From positions 1-64,000 of the forward strand of contig NZ_APMH01000018.1 of NCBI RefSeq assembly GCF_000359585.1: a stretch of DNA of 64,000 bases, read 5' to 3'. The notes beneath the pieces are model-generated. The model was given only the letters and a program-made list of their open reading frames with translations, had not been told where the DNA came from and ran no database searches. This document shows, piece by piece, positions 26,560-38,795 of the stretch. The translations under genes and the position numbers were made by a program. How positions within the stretch are numbered: position 1 is the first letter of the stretch; each line of letters opens with the position of its first letter. The DNA comes from Clostridium tyrobutyricum DSM 2637 = ATCC 25755 = JCM 11008. GTDB taxonomy: Bacteria; Bacillota; Clostridia; Clostridiales; Clostridiaceae.

Positions 26560-28092
26560 TTATTCCCATTCAATAGTTGAAGGTGGTTTGCTTGTTATGT
26601 CATATACTATTCTATTTACACCTTTGACTTCATTTACTATTCTTCTTGAAACTTTATCCAGCACATCATATGGTATCCTAGCCCAATCAGAAGTCATAGC
26701 ATCTGAAGATATAACTGCTCTAAGTGCAACCGTATAGCAATAAGTTCTTTCATCTCCCATTACTCCTACAGATCTTATATTTGGAAGACATGCAAAGTAC
26801 TGCCATATAGTTTCATCTAATCCGGCATTTGCGATTTCTTCTCTAAATATAGCATCTGCTTCTCTCGTTATTTCAAGTTTTTCCTCAGTAACAGCTCCCA
26901 AGACCCTTATTGCAAGCCCTGGGCCTGGAAAAGGCTGTCTCCATACTAACTTATGAGGTATTCCAAGTTCTTCGCCTACTGCTCTAACTTCATCTTTAAA
27001 CAATTCCCTAAGAGGTTCTATAAGTTTGAAATCCATATCTTCTGGAAGCCCACCAACATTGTGATGGCTTTTTATAGTAGCAGAAGTACCTAAACCACTT
27101 TCCACTACATCTGGATATATGGTCCCCTGTACAAGGAAAGATATATCTCCAAGTTTTTTAGCTTCACTTTCGAATAATCTTATAAACTCTTCTCCTATTA
27201 CTTTTCTCTTTTTTTCAGGATCATCTATATCAGCTAATTTGCCCAAAAACCTTTCTTTAGCATCTACTCTTATAAAATTCATGTCAAACTGTTTTTTAAA
27301 AACAGTTTCTACCTGATCTCCCTCATCCTTCCTTAAGAGGCCATGATCTACAAATATGCAGGTAAGCTGTTTTCCAATAGCTTTATGAACGAGAACTGCG
27401 GCTACTGAAGAATCAACTCCTCCAGACATAGCACATATAACTTTTTTATCTCTAACTTTTTCTTTAATTGCCTTAACCTTTTCTTCTACAAAGGAAGACA
27501 TAGACCAATCACCTTTTAAATTACATATATTAAATAAAAAATTTGATATCATCTTTTTGCCAAAAGGAGTGTGTTCAACTTCCGGATGAAATTGTACTCC
27601 ATATATTTTTCGCTCTGAATCTTCTACAGCTGCAACTGGACACTCATCTGTAGTACCAATTACCTTAAATCCTTCCGGAGCATCAGATACTACATCTGTA
27701 TGACTCATCCATGATATTCCCTCCCTGTCTATTCCACTAAATAGAGGACTGCTGCTATCCAAACTTACCTTTGTCTTTCCATATTCTCTTACTACTGCAC
27801 TTTCAACTTTACCGCCTAAATTACTGCATATAAATTGATGTCCATAACATATTCCCAAAATAGGAACGCCAAGTTTAAATATATCACTACTTATTTTTGG
27901 AGCATTTTTTCCATATACACTTTTAGGTCCACCAGTAAATATTATACCATCTGGACTTTTTTGTTTTATCTTGTCTATGGAATATGTATATGGAACTATT
28001 TCACAATAAACATTATTTTCCCTGACTCTCCTTGCTATAAGTTGATTATATTGTCCACCAAAATCAACTACTATAACTAATTGTCTTTTCAT
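26560..28092 (-). CDS. guaA: GMP synthase (glutamine-hydrolysing)
   Basis: Converts XMP, ATP and glutamine to GMP. 510 residues: an N-terminal class I glutamine amidotransferase (nucleophile C82 in [16 protein letters not shown] holds the His/Glu), then the ATP-pyrophosphatase domain with PP-loop MSGGVDSS (near 223) and the C-terminal dimerisation domain ending [10 protein letters not shown]. It follows guaB with 124 nt between, containing a hairpin, so the pair is probably co-regulated by the guanine riboswitch. Confidence 0.98.
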   Translation of the reverse strand: MKRQLVIVVDFGGQYNQLIARRVRENNVYCEIVPYTYSIDKIKQKSPDGIIFTGGPKSVYGKNAPKISSDIFKLGVPILGICYGHQFICSNLGGKVESAVVREYGKTKVSLDSSSPLFSGIDREGISWMSHTDVVSDAPEGFKVIGTTDECPVAAVEDSERKIYGVQFHPEVEHTPFGKKMISNFLFNICNLKGDWSMSSFVEEKVKAIKEKVRDKKVICAMSGGVDSSVAAVLVHKAIGKQLTCIFVDHGLLRKDEGDQVETVFKKQFDMNFIRVDAKERFLGKLADIDDPEKKRKVIGEEFIRLFESEAKKLGDISFLVQGTIYPDVVESGLGTSATIKSHHNVGGLPEDMDFKLIEPLRELFKDEVRAVGEELGIPHKLVWRQPFPGPGLAIRVLGAVTEEKLEITREADAIFREEIANAGLDETIWQYFACLPNIRSVGVMGDERTYCYTVALRAVISSDAMTSDWARIPYDVLDKVSRRIVNEVKGVNRIVYDITSKPPSTIEWE

Positions 28093-28161
28093 AAATTTCC
28101 TCCCAACTAAATTAAGGAAATAATCCTAATACTAATTTATTATTTTAACCATAGCTAACAT

Positions 28162-28204
28162 TATAGCATCATACTATATACATTGTACACAGTATGATGC
28201 TATA
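28162..28204. repeat. 14-bp hairpin between guaB and guaA
   Basis: Perfect arms TATAGCATCATACT and AGTATGATGCTATA with a 15-nt loop, just after the guaB stop. No U-run follows on the minus strand, so it is more likely an mRNA processing or stability hairpin than a full terminator. Confidence 0.7.
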
Positions 28205-28216
28205 CATTCAAATATA

Positions 28217-29671
<1,455 letters not shown>

Positions 29672-29719
29672 TTAAAATCACTCCTAAAATTATAATTAAA
29701 ATAAATTTTACTTAAAATA

Positions 29720-29762
29720 ATAAAAAAACCATATTAAATTACTTGAAGTGAGATTTAATATG
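29720..29762 (-). terminator. Riboswitch expression platform terminator (guaB)
   Basis: CATATTAAAT/ATTTAATATG stem (29730-29739 with 29753-29762), then GTTTTTTTATT on the minus strand, 16 nt after the aptamer. Fits an OFF switch: ligand-bound aptamer leaves this hairpin free to end transcription before guaB. Confidence 0.85.
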
Positions 29763-29777
29763 ATTACACCATAAAAA

Positions 29778-29848
29778 TTCACCCATAGTCGGGGATTTAC
29801 GGTCTCCGGTAGATACTTTCCTGCCACATTCAGGATGTATACGAGCTA
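29778..29848 (-). promoter_or_regulatory. Guanine-class purine riboswitch
   Basis: The minus strand has the purine aptamer: P1 CTCGTA/TATGGG, P2 TCCTG/CAGGA with loop AATGTGG, the core TATCTACC (U47 and U51 kept), P3 with the invariant loop CCGTAAA, and the closing core GACTATGGG. The base that selects ligand (position 74) is C, so guanine/hypoxanthine rather than adenine. The class controls purine genes, and guaB follows. P3 has one A-C mismatch and the 5' side of P2 is one base short against xpt. Confidence 0.92.
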
Positions 29849-29917
29849 TACAAAATAACAGTATTTATTTTTATAAATTCTGATATATTTCTATCTATTC
29901 AACTAACTATTTACACT

Positions 29918-29946
29918 ATTTTATTCAATTTTTCTGCTTTTGTCAA
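29918..29946 (-). promoter_or_regulatory. Promoter of riboswitch-guaB
   Basis: Perfect -35 TTGACA (29941-29946), 17-nt spacer, -10 TAAAAT (29918-29923) on the minus strand, about 70 nt before the aptamer. Confidence 0.85.
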
Positions 29947-29964
29947 TACATTATAAAATTTTAA

Positions 29965-30005
29965 TAATAAAAAATATCCCCTATAAACTAAAGGGATATT
30001 TTTAT
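29965..30005 (-). terminator. Terminator of groES-groEL
   Basis: AAAAATATCCC/GGGATATTTTT 11-bp stem with a 12-nt loop and following TATTATT; placed between groEL and the guaB promoter. Confidence 0.88.
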
Positions 30006-30025
30006 ATTCAGTATTTATTTTTTAA

Positions 30026-31675
<1,650 letters not shown>

Positions 31676-31707
31676 TTACAATTTTCAAACCATTATTAAA
31701 TCTAATT

Positions 31708-32007
<300 letters not shown>

Positions 32008-32053
32008 TTAAAACATTTTTATTTATAATGAAATACTTAATTAACCTTTATTG

Positions 32054-32080
32054 TTAGCACTCAATAATATTGAGTGCTAA
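32054..32080. promoter_or_regulatory. CIRCE operator (HrcA site)
   Basis: TTAGCACTC, 9-nt spacer, GAGTGCTAA: an exact match to the CIRCE consensus. HrcA represses groESL here until heat stress; hrcA itself is not in the window. Confidence 0.97.
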
Positions 32081-32087
32081 TACAATT

Positions 32088-32119
32088 ATTATAATAATAA
32101 ATACTGTTTATATTTTCAA
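32088..32119 (-). promoter_or_regulatory. groESL promoter
   Basis: TTGAAA (32114-32119) with TATTAT 17 nt on (32091-32096); a consensus TATAAT overlaps at 32088-32093. CIRCE begins right after it. Confidence 0.65.
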
Positions 32120-32232
32120 ACTCCAATTTTATACCTAAACAGCATTTATATTGATATTTACCACATTTACTCCCATTAGATAAATATTTCTCTTAATTTC
32201 TATTAATTTCACTGTTTCCAATTAAATATCAA

Positions 32233-32958
32233 TTATTTTTTTGTTGAGGAGCGACATTTGCTAATCCTTAACAGGGCCTTTTCTCCTTTTAAAAAGCCCA
32301 TTAAAAATAATAACACCATTGATACCGATATAATTACTATCACAAATTTATTACCAGAATATAGTTTAGACCCAAAATAAGATGAAATTATAATTCCTGG
32401 AAGTCTTCCCAACGTGGAATAAATAAAAAACTCCCTTAAATTCATTCTAGATACTCCACATATATAGGATAGTATATCTTTAGGTATACCCGGTATTAAA
32501 TACAATAAAAACACTAAAAAATTAATATTCTTTGAATTTAATATTTTTGTGAAAAATTTCAATTTATTTTTTGAAGTTATTTTTTCTATAAATGGTCTTC
32601 CATAAATTTTGGATACTGTATATGCAATTACACTGCCTAGTGTTATTCCTACAACAGACAATATAGTTCCAAAAAAAGATCCATATATGTATCCAGACGC
32701 TATTTGAACAAATTCACCTGGTATAAAGAATACAACCACTTGAAGAATTTCTAAAGTAAAAAATGCTAATACTCCATATCTTCCATATGATAAAATTATA
32801 CCTTTTAGCATCTTAGGATTATTTATGATTTTCATATATTTAAAATAATATTCATAGCCTACTAAAATAAAAAATGCTATCAATATAGCAAGTATAATAT
32901 AATTTTTAAATCTTTTTATATTTTTAAATAAAATCTTTTTAACTTTAAATATACTCAT
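32233..32958 (-). CDS. DedA/TVP38-like (SNARE-associated) membrane protein
   Basis: 241 residues with about six membrane segments. Family core: FFIPGEFVQIASGYIYGSFFG (split re-entrant region, near residues 78-98), GSVIAYTVSKIYGR and the second re-entrant PGIPKDILSYICG. TVP38/TMEM64 proteins are linked to lipid scrambling or undecaprenyl phosphate recycling, but the substrate of this one is not readable. Monocistronic. Confidence 0.88.
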   Translation of the reverse strand: MSIFKVKKILFKNIKRFKNYIILAILIAFFILVGYEYYFKYMKIINNPKMLKGIILSYGRYGVLAFFTLEILQVVVFFIPGEFVQIASGYIYGSFFGTILSVVGITLGSVIAYTVSKIYGRPFIEKITSKNKLKFFTKILNSKNINFLVFLLYLIPGIPKDILSYICGVSRMNLREFFIYSTLGRLPGIIISSYFGSKLYSGNKFVIVIISVSMVLLFLMGFLKGEKALLRISKCRSSTKK

Positions 32959-33052
32959 TATTTAACTTCCTCTTAAATAATAAACTAAATCTATCTACTA
33001 TAATATCCAAGTAAATTTTATTTATACTGATAGTTTTTATATTTTATCGAAT

Positions 33053-33094
33053 CGTAAAAGAACAGCTAAATATAATTAAATATTAAGCTGTTCT
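33053..33094 (-). terminator. Terminator of the hydrogenase gene
   Basis: AGAACAGCT/AGCTGTTCT outer stem with an AT-rich inner extension, then TTTTACG on the minus strand. Confidence 0.75.
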
Positions 33095-33103
33095 CACAAT
33101 ATA

Positions 33104-34591
33104 CTATCTTTCCATATTTATGTCTTTGAATTTTTCAAGATTTTCATTTGAAAGTACGGTTTTTTTAGTAGATTGCTTACTAAACTTCATAAGCTGTGAT
33201 CTTGACTTCATAGGTGACACCATAGCAGCAGCTCCCCCTATACAGCCTCCTTCACACATCATACCTTCTATAAAGTTTCCTGGGACTCTCCCAACTTTGG
33301 CTCCCATCATAGTCTTCTTTATTTCATCTTTTCCGCTTACTTTAACAGGTTTAAATTCTATATCTAGCTTTTTATCAGAAATATAATTTTGTATAGCCGC
33401 AGTAACTCCACCGCCCTGAGCAAATCCTCTTCCAAATGCAGAAGCATCATCTATGGGTACATCCTCACAATTTTCAGGATCAATTGAGAAGCCACCCATT
33501 AAAGCTGCAATTTCTTCAAAAGTGAGTACATAATCTACATCATGCTTTATAGACTCCCTATTTATCTCAGTTTTTTTAGCAGTACAAGGCCCTACAAATA
33601 CAACTACACAATCTTTGTCTATTTTTTTTATAAGTCTCGCAGTAGCAATCATAGGAGATACTGTTCCTGATATCTTATCTACAATATTAGGGTATTTCAA
33701 TTCTATATAATTCATGAATCCAGAGCAGCATGAATTTGTCATGAACTTGTCTTCTTTTTCCATTCTCTCGGCAAATTCATTAGCTTCATTCACTGTAACT
33801 GCATCAGCACCACAGGCCGCTTCTATCATATCTTTGAATCCCATATCAATAAAAGCTTTTTTAACTTGTCCGACTGTTACCTTATTTCCAAACTGGCCTG
33901 TTATAGCTGGTGCTACTACCGCATAAACATTCCTGCCTTCAACTAGATTCTTAGTAACATCAGCTATATGGCTCAAATCCGATATAGCTCCAAAAGGACA
34001 AGCGGCCATACAGGCACCACAACTTATACACTGTTCTTTTTCTATCATAGCTTTTTTATTATTTGGATTTATCTCAAGAGCCCCTGTAGGACATGACTTC
34101 TTACATGGTCTCATAACTTCTGATATTGCATTATAAGGACATGATCTTTTACACATTCCACATTCCCTACACATTTCCTGATTTATATATGATCGTCCAT
34201 TAACCCGACTTATAGCTTTTGCTGGACATACTTCCATACATTTATGTTGAATGCATCCTCTGCATGCATCTGTAACATTATATTTGTCTATAGGACATTG
34301 ATCACATGCTGCTGAAAGTACAAACATAACATGAGCTTTATCAGAATTTTTTTCCAAATCCTGTACCATATTATTAGTCGGCAAAAAACCTGCTGCCAAG
34401 GTAGCTCTTTCATATACAACTGCTCTTTCTTTATATATGCAGCATCTATAATCTGGTTTATCCTCCGAAATAATATCATAGGGAATTCTTTGAAGTGCAT
34501 CTTTTGTTAATTTATTATCCTTTGCTAGCTCTACAATCTCTTTAAGCACCAAATATTTCAATTTTTTTAATGGTGATTCAAAAGCTATCAA
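33104..34591 (-). CDS. Monomeric [FeFe] hydrogenase, group B type
   Basis: 495 residues. N-terminal cysteine motif CDQCPID (near residue 95), then ferredoxin-like [4Fe-4S] motifs (CRGCIQHKCMEVCP, CRECGMCKRSCP, CISCGACMAACP), then the H-cluster domain. H-cluster motifs: TNSCCSGF (L1), GPCTAKKTE (L2), and MMCEGGCIGGAA (L3). The four cluster cysteines are kept, but L1 and L2 differ from bifurcating HydA (TSCCPxW, MPCxxKxxE). This fits the poorly studied group B enzymes of clostridia. Partner subunits are absent, so ferredoxin is the likely partner, or it may act as a sensor. TTG start after AAGGAGAG. Confidence 0.88.
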   Translation of the reverse strand: MIAFESPLKKLKYLVLKEIVELAKDNKLTKDALQRIPYDIISEDKPDYRCCIYKERAVVYERATLAAGFLPTNNMVQDLEKNSDKAHVMFVLSAACDQCPIDKYNVTDACRGCIQHKCMEVCPAKAISRVNGRSYINQEMCRECGMCKRSCPYNAISEVMRPCKKSCPTGALEINPNNKKAMIEKEQCISCGACMAACPFGAISDLSHIADVTKNLVEGRNVYAVVAPAITGQFGNKVTVGQVKKAFIDMGFKDMIEAACGADAVTVNEANEFAERMEKEDKFMTNSCCSGFMNYIELKYPNIVDKISGTVSPMIATARLIKKIDKDCVVVFVGPCTAKKTEINRESIKHDVDYVLTFEEIAALMGGFSIDPENCEDVPIDDASAFGRGFAQGGGVTAAIQNYISDKKLDIEFKPVKVSGKDEIKKTMMGAKVGRVPGNFIEGMMCEGGCIGGAAAMVSPMKSRSQLMKFSKQSTKKTVLSNENLEKFKDINMER

Positions 34592-34686
34592 ATTTATCTC
34601 TCCTTCCTGTTACATAAATATAAAATCTTGTAATCATATACATATATTAAATTAAAGTAAAAATACATCATATTTAGCTATTTTTA

Positions 34687-34716
34687 ATTATAACAGATTA
34701 TTAACGATAATGTAAC
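34687..34716 (-). promoter_or_regulatory. Possible hydrogenase promoter
   Basis: TATAAT (34687-34692) with GTTACA 18 nt upstream (34711-34716) on the minus strand, about 95 nt before the TTG start. Confidence 0.4.
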
Positions 34717-34790
34717 AGTTTTTAATAACATAGCGATAAATTTTTAACATTATTGAGGAAACAATTCTTAAAATTCTAACAATAATTTAA

Positions 34791-34822
34791 GTATGATTCC
34801 TATTTTAAAATAGGAGTCATAC
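34791..34822. terminator. Zero-loop 32-bp near-palindrome after gtrA-like gene
   Basis: GTATGATTCCTATTTT meets AAAATAGGAGTCATAC with one T-G exception and no spacer. On the minus strand TTAAATTATT follows, so it may end the ogg-gtrA unit. Confidence 0.6.
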
Positions 34823-34843
34823 ATTTAGATAATTTTAATAAAT

Positions 34844-35233
34844 CTAGGAAAAGGTCCATAGTCTATTTAATGTGTAATTAATCAAGCCAGTAACAATAGT
34901 AGTAATCAATTGAGCTATTATTTTATTGAAAGCTAATTCGTTAACTAAAAAGAACAAAAATCCTGTACTAAAAACAAGTGACATTATATTTACAATAATA
35001 AACTTAATAAATAAAATATATATGGTTTTATGGGATTTGAATACCCATATTTTATTTAATACAAATCCATTTACAATTCCTAAAAAGTACCCTATAGCAT
35101 TTGATATCATATAGTTGACACCAAGTTTTATAAGAATATTATATACAAATAAAGTTATGCATGTATTTATAGTTCCTGAAATAGCATATTTGATAAATTG
35201 TTTATTTTTATTTAATAATAAACTTAAATTCAT
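34844..35233 (-). CDS. GtrA-family membrane protein
   Basis: 129 residues, four membrane helices, GtrA/DPMS3 family. FIKYAISGTINTCITLF at the N-terminus and the final LINYTLNRLWTF are family marks. Members help flip or present polyprenyl-linked sugars for cell-envelope glycosylation. No glycosyltransferase is adjacent, so the partner is unknown. 30 nt after the glycosylase gene. Confidence 0.85.
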   Translation of the reverse strand: MNLSLLLNKNKQFIKYAISGTINTCITLFVYNILIKLGVNYMISNAIGYFLGIVNGFVLNKIWVFKSHKTIYILFIKFIIVNIMSLVFSTGFLFFLVNELAFNKIIAQLITTIVTGLINYTLNRLWTFS

Positions 35234-35263
35234 TTTTTATCTCCATTTTAAATAGACTATACG

Positions 35264-36172
35264 TTAAACTGTTATATTATTTTCCCTAACATAATAGAAA
35301 AGATATTGTTGTGCGAATCCTGCAAATTGATGAAACTTATTTATTCCAAATTCTCTTATTTTCTTTAAAGATACATCTGGTGCTAAATAAAAATATGTCA
35401 TTGCTCTTTTTACCCATACATCTACAGGAAATGCAGAATATTTTTGCATTGAAAACAACATTATACAATCAGCTACCTTAGGACCTATACCCATAAATTT
35501 TTGAAGTTCCTTATGACATACATCATCTTCCTGTTGCTTAATCCATTGTATATCGAATTTTTCATCATACTTTTCAGTTCCAGGAATGCCCATGGAATAT
35601 ATTTTTGAAACAGTGTCCTTTATGTACTTATTTCTAAATCCAGTTCCACAATTTTGCAGTTCCTCTAAAGTTGCACTATTTAATCTTTCTATACTTGGAA
35701 AACTGTAAAATGCCTGACCTTTATATTCTAATTTTTCTCCCCAAGTTGAACTTATATTCTTTATAGCTCTTTTTATCATTGGTATTCTGTTGTTGGCAGA
35801 TATTATAAATGATACTATAAGTTCAAAAGGATCTTGCTTGAGAAGCCTCATTCCATATCCGAATTCTATTGATTTTTTTACAATACTGTCTTCACTTAAA
35901 ATATTTTTTATTTCTCCGTAATCCCTATATAGATCGAAGTATTCAGCCCATATATTTTTAAAGTCCTCTTCATTGGTATTGTATATTACTAAATCATTTT
36001 CTCTTCTCTCAACCTCGATTACTCTTCCATAAACAACACCTATATAATTTCCATTGTCTTGCCTATCCCATCTAAAACACTGACCGCAATCAAATATATG
36101 TGACAATTCAAAATTACGCACATCTTTTACTACTATTCCATTATCCATCTTCTCTAAATAGTTAAAATCCAT
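35264..36172 (-). CDS. ogg: 8-oxoguanine DNA glycosylase/AP lyase
   Basis: 302 residues of the OGG1 type: N-terminal OGG domain (FDCGQCFRW near 27-35) and a HhH-GPD domain. Catalytic lysine K232 in GIGPKVADC and aspartate D251 in FPVDVW match human OGG1 K249 and D268. It removes 8-oxoG opposite C and nicks the strand. OGG1-type enzymes are known from Clostridium acetobutylicum. AAGGAGG precedes the ATG. Confidence 0.93.
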   Translation of the reverse strand: MDFNYLEKMDNGIVVKDVRNFELSHIFDCGQCFRWDRQDNGNYIGVVYGRVIEVERRENDLVIYNTNEEDFKNIWAEYFDLYRDYGEIKNILSEDSIVKKSIEFGYGMRLLKQDPFELIVSFIISANNRIPMIKRAIKNISSTWGEKLEYKGQAFYSFPSIERLNSATLEELQNCGTGFRNKYIKDTVSKIYSMGIPGTEKYDEKFDIQWIKQQEDDVCHKELQKFMGIGPKVADCIMLFSMQKYSAFPVDVWVKRAMTYFYLAPDVSLKKIREFGINKFHQFAGFAQQYLFYYVRENNITV

Positions 36173-36263
36173 ATTAATCCTCCTTTTCGTTCGTTTATGA
36201 ATATATATTTTATTATACTATTATAAGTCAATACACATATCTTTATATAAATTAAATGAATAT

Positions 36264-36304
36264 ATAAAAAATCAGATGTATTAGAGAAAATCCAATACAT
36301 CTGA
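36264..36304 (-). terminator. Terminator of nfnAB
   Basis: TCAGATGTATT/AATACATCTGA 11-bp stem with an 11-nt loop and TTTTTTATAT on the minus strand, just after nfnB. Confidence 0.92.
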
Positions 36305-36321
36305 CAATTTAGTCAATACAA

Positions 36322-37713
36322 TTATTTTGTCTTTAAATATTCATCTATTGCTTTAGCAGCTTTTTTACCTGCACCCATTGCAAGTATTACAGTAGCCGCT
36401 CCAGTTACTGCATCTCCACCGGCATATATTCCCTCTCTTGAAGTTTTTCCAGTTTCATCTTCAGCTACTATACACCTGCGTTTATTAATTTCAAGACCTT
36501 TTGTAGTAGAAGATATAAGTGGATTTGGTGAAGTACCAAGTGCCATTATAACTGTATCTACTTCAAGATCAAATTCTGAGCCTTCTATTGCAACTGGTTT
36601 TCTTCTACCAGAAGCATCTGCTTCTCCAAGCTCCATTTTTATACATTTCATTGCTTTAACCCAACCATCTTCATTACCTAGAATTTCTACGGGATTAGTA
36701 AGCAGATTAAATTGAATTCCTTCTTCTCTAGCATGATGCACTTCTTCAGCTCTTGCAGGAACTTCCTCTGCTGATCTTCTATACACAATATGTACTTCTG
36801 ATCCTAATCTCAATGCAGTTCTAGCAGCATCCATGGCAACATTTCCTCCACCTACTACTGCAACTTTCTTTCCAACTCTTATTGGAGTATCATAATCAGG
36901 CTTAAATGCTTTCATAAGATTATTTCTTGTTAAAAATTCATTAGCCGAAAATACACCATTCAGATTTTCTCCTGGTATACCCATAAATCTTGGAAGTCCT
37001 GCTCCTGAACCTATGAATATAGCTTGGAAACCTTCGTCTTCTATAAGTTGATCTACTGTAACTGTTCTTCCTACTATTACATCAGTATCTATTTCAACAC
37101 CAAGTTTTTTCACATTTTCAACTTCATGTTTTACAACTGTATCTTTAGGAAGTCTGAATTCTGGAATTCCATAAACCAAAACTCCACCAGCTTCATGAAG
37201 TGCTTCAAATATAGTAACATCATATCCAAGTTTTGCTAAATCACCTGCACAAGTAAGACCTGAAGGGCCACTTCCCACAACTGCTACTTTTTTGCCGTTA
37301 CTTGGCTTTCTTTGTGAAAGATCCACATTATTTTCTCTGGACCAATCAGCCACGAATCTCTCAAGCTTACCTATTGCAACAGCTTCTCCCTTTATACCAA
37401 GTACACATTTGCCTTCGCATTGGCTTTCTTGAGGGCATACTCTTCCACAGACTGCTGGAAGTGCACTGGATTTTGCTATTATTTTAGCAGCTTCTTCAAA
37501 ATTTTCTTCTTTAACCTGCTGAATAAATGCTGGTATATTTATTGAAACCGGACATTGAGTAACACACATTGGTTTCTTACAGTTCAAGCATCTAGAAGCT
37601 TCTTTTACAGCTTCTTCTTTTGTATATCCAAGACATACTTCTTTAAAATTAGTAGCTCTAACTTTTGGCTCTTGTTCCTTTATTGGCGTTCTCTTCATTC
37701 TATCTACAGCCAT
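36322..37713 (-). CDS. nfnB: NADH-dependent ferredoxin:NADP+ oxidoreductase, subunit NfnB
   Basis: 463 residues, homologous to the small subunit of glutamate synthase. Two [4Fe-4S] sites (CLNCKKPMCVTQCP near 43, CGRVCPQESQCEGKC near 89), then the bifurcating-FAD site (VVGSGPSGLTCAGDLAKLG) and the NADPH site (VVGGGNVAMDAARTALRLG). With NfnA it couples reduction of NADP+ by NADH and by reduced ferredoxin. Its ATG overlaps the nfnA stop by one base (TAATG). A lone gltA is less likely because nfnA is attached and no gltB is present. Confidence 0.96.
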   Translation of the reverse strand: MAVDRMKRTPIKEQEPKVRATNFKEVCLGYTKEEAVKEASRCLNCKKPMCVTQCPVSINIPAFIQQVKEENFEEAAKIIAKSSALPAVCGRVCPQESQCEGKCVLGIKGEAVAIGKLERFVADWSRENNVDLSQRKPSNGKKVAVVGSGPSGLTCAGDLAKLGYDVTIFEALHEAGGVLVYGIPEFRLPKDTVVKHEVENVKKLGVEIDTDVIVGRTVTVDQLIEDEGFQAIFIGSGAGLPRFMGIPGENLNGVFSANEFLTRNNLMKAFKPDYDTPIRVGKKVAVVGGGNVAMDAARTALRLGSEVHIVYRRSAEEVPARAEEVHHAREEGIQFNLLTNPVEILGNEDGWVKAMKCIKMELGEADASGRRKPVAIEGSEFDLEVDTVIMALGTSPNPLISSTTKGLEINKRRCIVAEDETGKTSREGIYAGGDAVTGAATVILAMGAGKKAAKAIDEYLKTK

Positions 37714-38603
37714 TATTTGTCACCTCCACAATCGCAGCCTTTTCTATGAAAAGTATCTCCTTCTTCTTGCTTAAGTATTTTTCTTCCTTCTTCAGTCTTG
37801 TACATAGTCTGCCTTCTCATTGCCTCGTCAAAGTTTACTAAATGTCCGTCAAATTCTGGTCCATCAACACAGGCAAACTTAACTTCTCCACCTACAGTAA
37901 CTCTGCAGGCTCCACACATACCAGTTCCATCTACCATTATAGGATTCAAACTTACTATAGTTTTTATTCCATATTGTTTTGTAAGTTTTGCCATAAACTT
38001 CATCATGATCATTGGTCCTATAACAACCGCATGATTATATTTCTTTCCTTCTTTTTCGATAAGATTCTTAAGCTTATCTGTAACAAATCCTTTTTCGCCA
38101 TAACTTCCATCATCAGTAGCTATATATAAATTATTTGCAACAGCTTTCAATTCATCTTCAAAAAGCAAGTAATCTTTTGATTTACATCCAACTATTACAT
38201 CTGCTTTTATTCCATGTTGACTAAGCCATTTTACCTGTGGATATACAGGTGCTGTTCCAACTCCACCTGCTACAAATATGATATTTTTCTTTTTTAGTTC
38301 TTCTTCACTTTCAGCGGTAAGATCCGAAGGCTGTCCTAAAGGCCCTACAAAGTCGTGAAAATAATCACCAACTTCATAATTAGCCATTCTCTTTGTTGAT
38401 CCACCTAATGTCTGAAATACTATTTTAACAGTTCCTTTTTCTGCATCATAGTCACAAATAGTAAGAGGTATTCTTTCCCCTTTTTCATCCATTATGACTA
38501 TAACAAATTGCCCTGGAAGGCATGATTTAGCTACCCTTGGTGCATCTATATCCATTGAGAATATATTTGGCGCAAGAGTTTTTTTGTCTACAATTTTATA
38601 CAT
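37713..38603 (-). CDS. nfnA: NADH-dependent ferredoxin:NADP+ oxidoreductase, subunit NfnA
   Basis: 296 residues of the ferredoxin-NADP reductase fold: FAD domain with IPLTICDYD, NAD domain with FVAGGVGTAPVYPQ, and a [2Fe-2S] site (GMCGACRV...FACVDGPEF) near the C-terminus. NADH-binding partner of NfnB. The frame opens at GTG 38612, but GGGGTG is spaced 6 nt from the ATG at 38603, giving MYKIVDKK. Next to the hbd end of the butyryl-CoA operon but separated by a terminator, so a distinct unit. Confidence 0.95.
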   Translation of the reverse strand: MYKIVDKKTLAPNIFSMDIDAPRVAKSCLPGQFVIVIMDEKGERIPLTICDYDAEKGTVKIVFQTLGGSTKRMANYEVGDYFHDFVGPLGQPSDLTAESEEELKKKNIIFVAGGVGTAPVYPQVKWLSQHGIKADVIVGCKSKDYLLFEDELKAVANNLYIATDDGSYGEKGFVTDKLKNLIEKEGKKYNHAVVIGPMIMMKFMAKLTKQYGIKTIVSLNPIMVDGTGMCGACRVTVGGEVKFACVDGPEFDGHLVNFDEAMRRQTMYKTEEGRKILKQEEGDTFHRKGCDCGGDK

Positions 38604-38730
38604 TATATTCACCCCATCTGTAAAACTTATAAAAACCTATAATATAAGACTTATAAAGTAAACACAATATAAGCCTTTTATATTATAACATATTGTTAAA
38701 TTAATTGCACTCTTGGGAAAACATTTACAA

Positions 38731-38778
38731 ATAAAAAAAAGAATTTTAGACTAATTATTTAAAATTAGTCTAAAATTT
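38731..38778 (-). terminator. Terminator of crt-bcd-etfBA-hbd
   Basis: Perfect 15-bp stem AATTTTAGACTAATT/AATTAGTCTAAAATT with a 6-nt loop and an eight-U run on the minus strand. Confidence 0.95.
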
Positions 38779-38795
38779 TATATGTTGTTTTTTAA

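Noticed and set aside
38693-38710. Rex-like site TTGTTAA before nfnA
   Set aside because: Only the left half matches; the right half agrees at 3 of 7 bases, so not reported as an operator.
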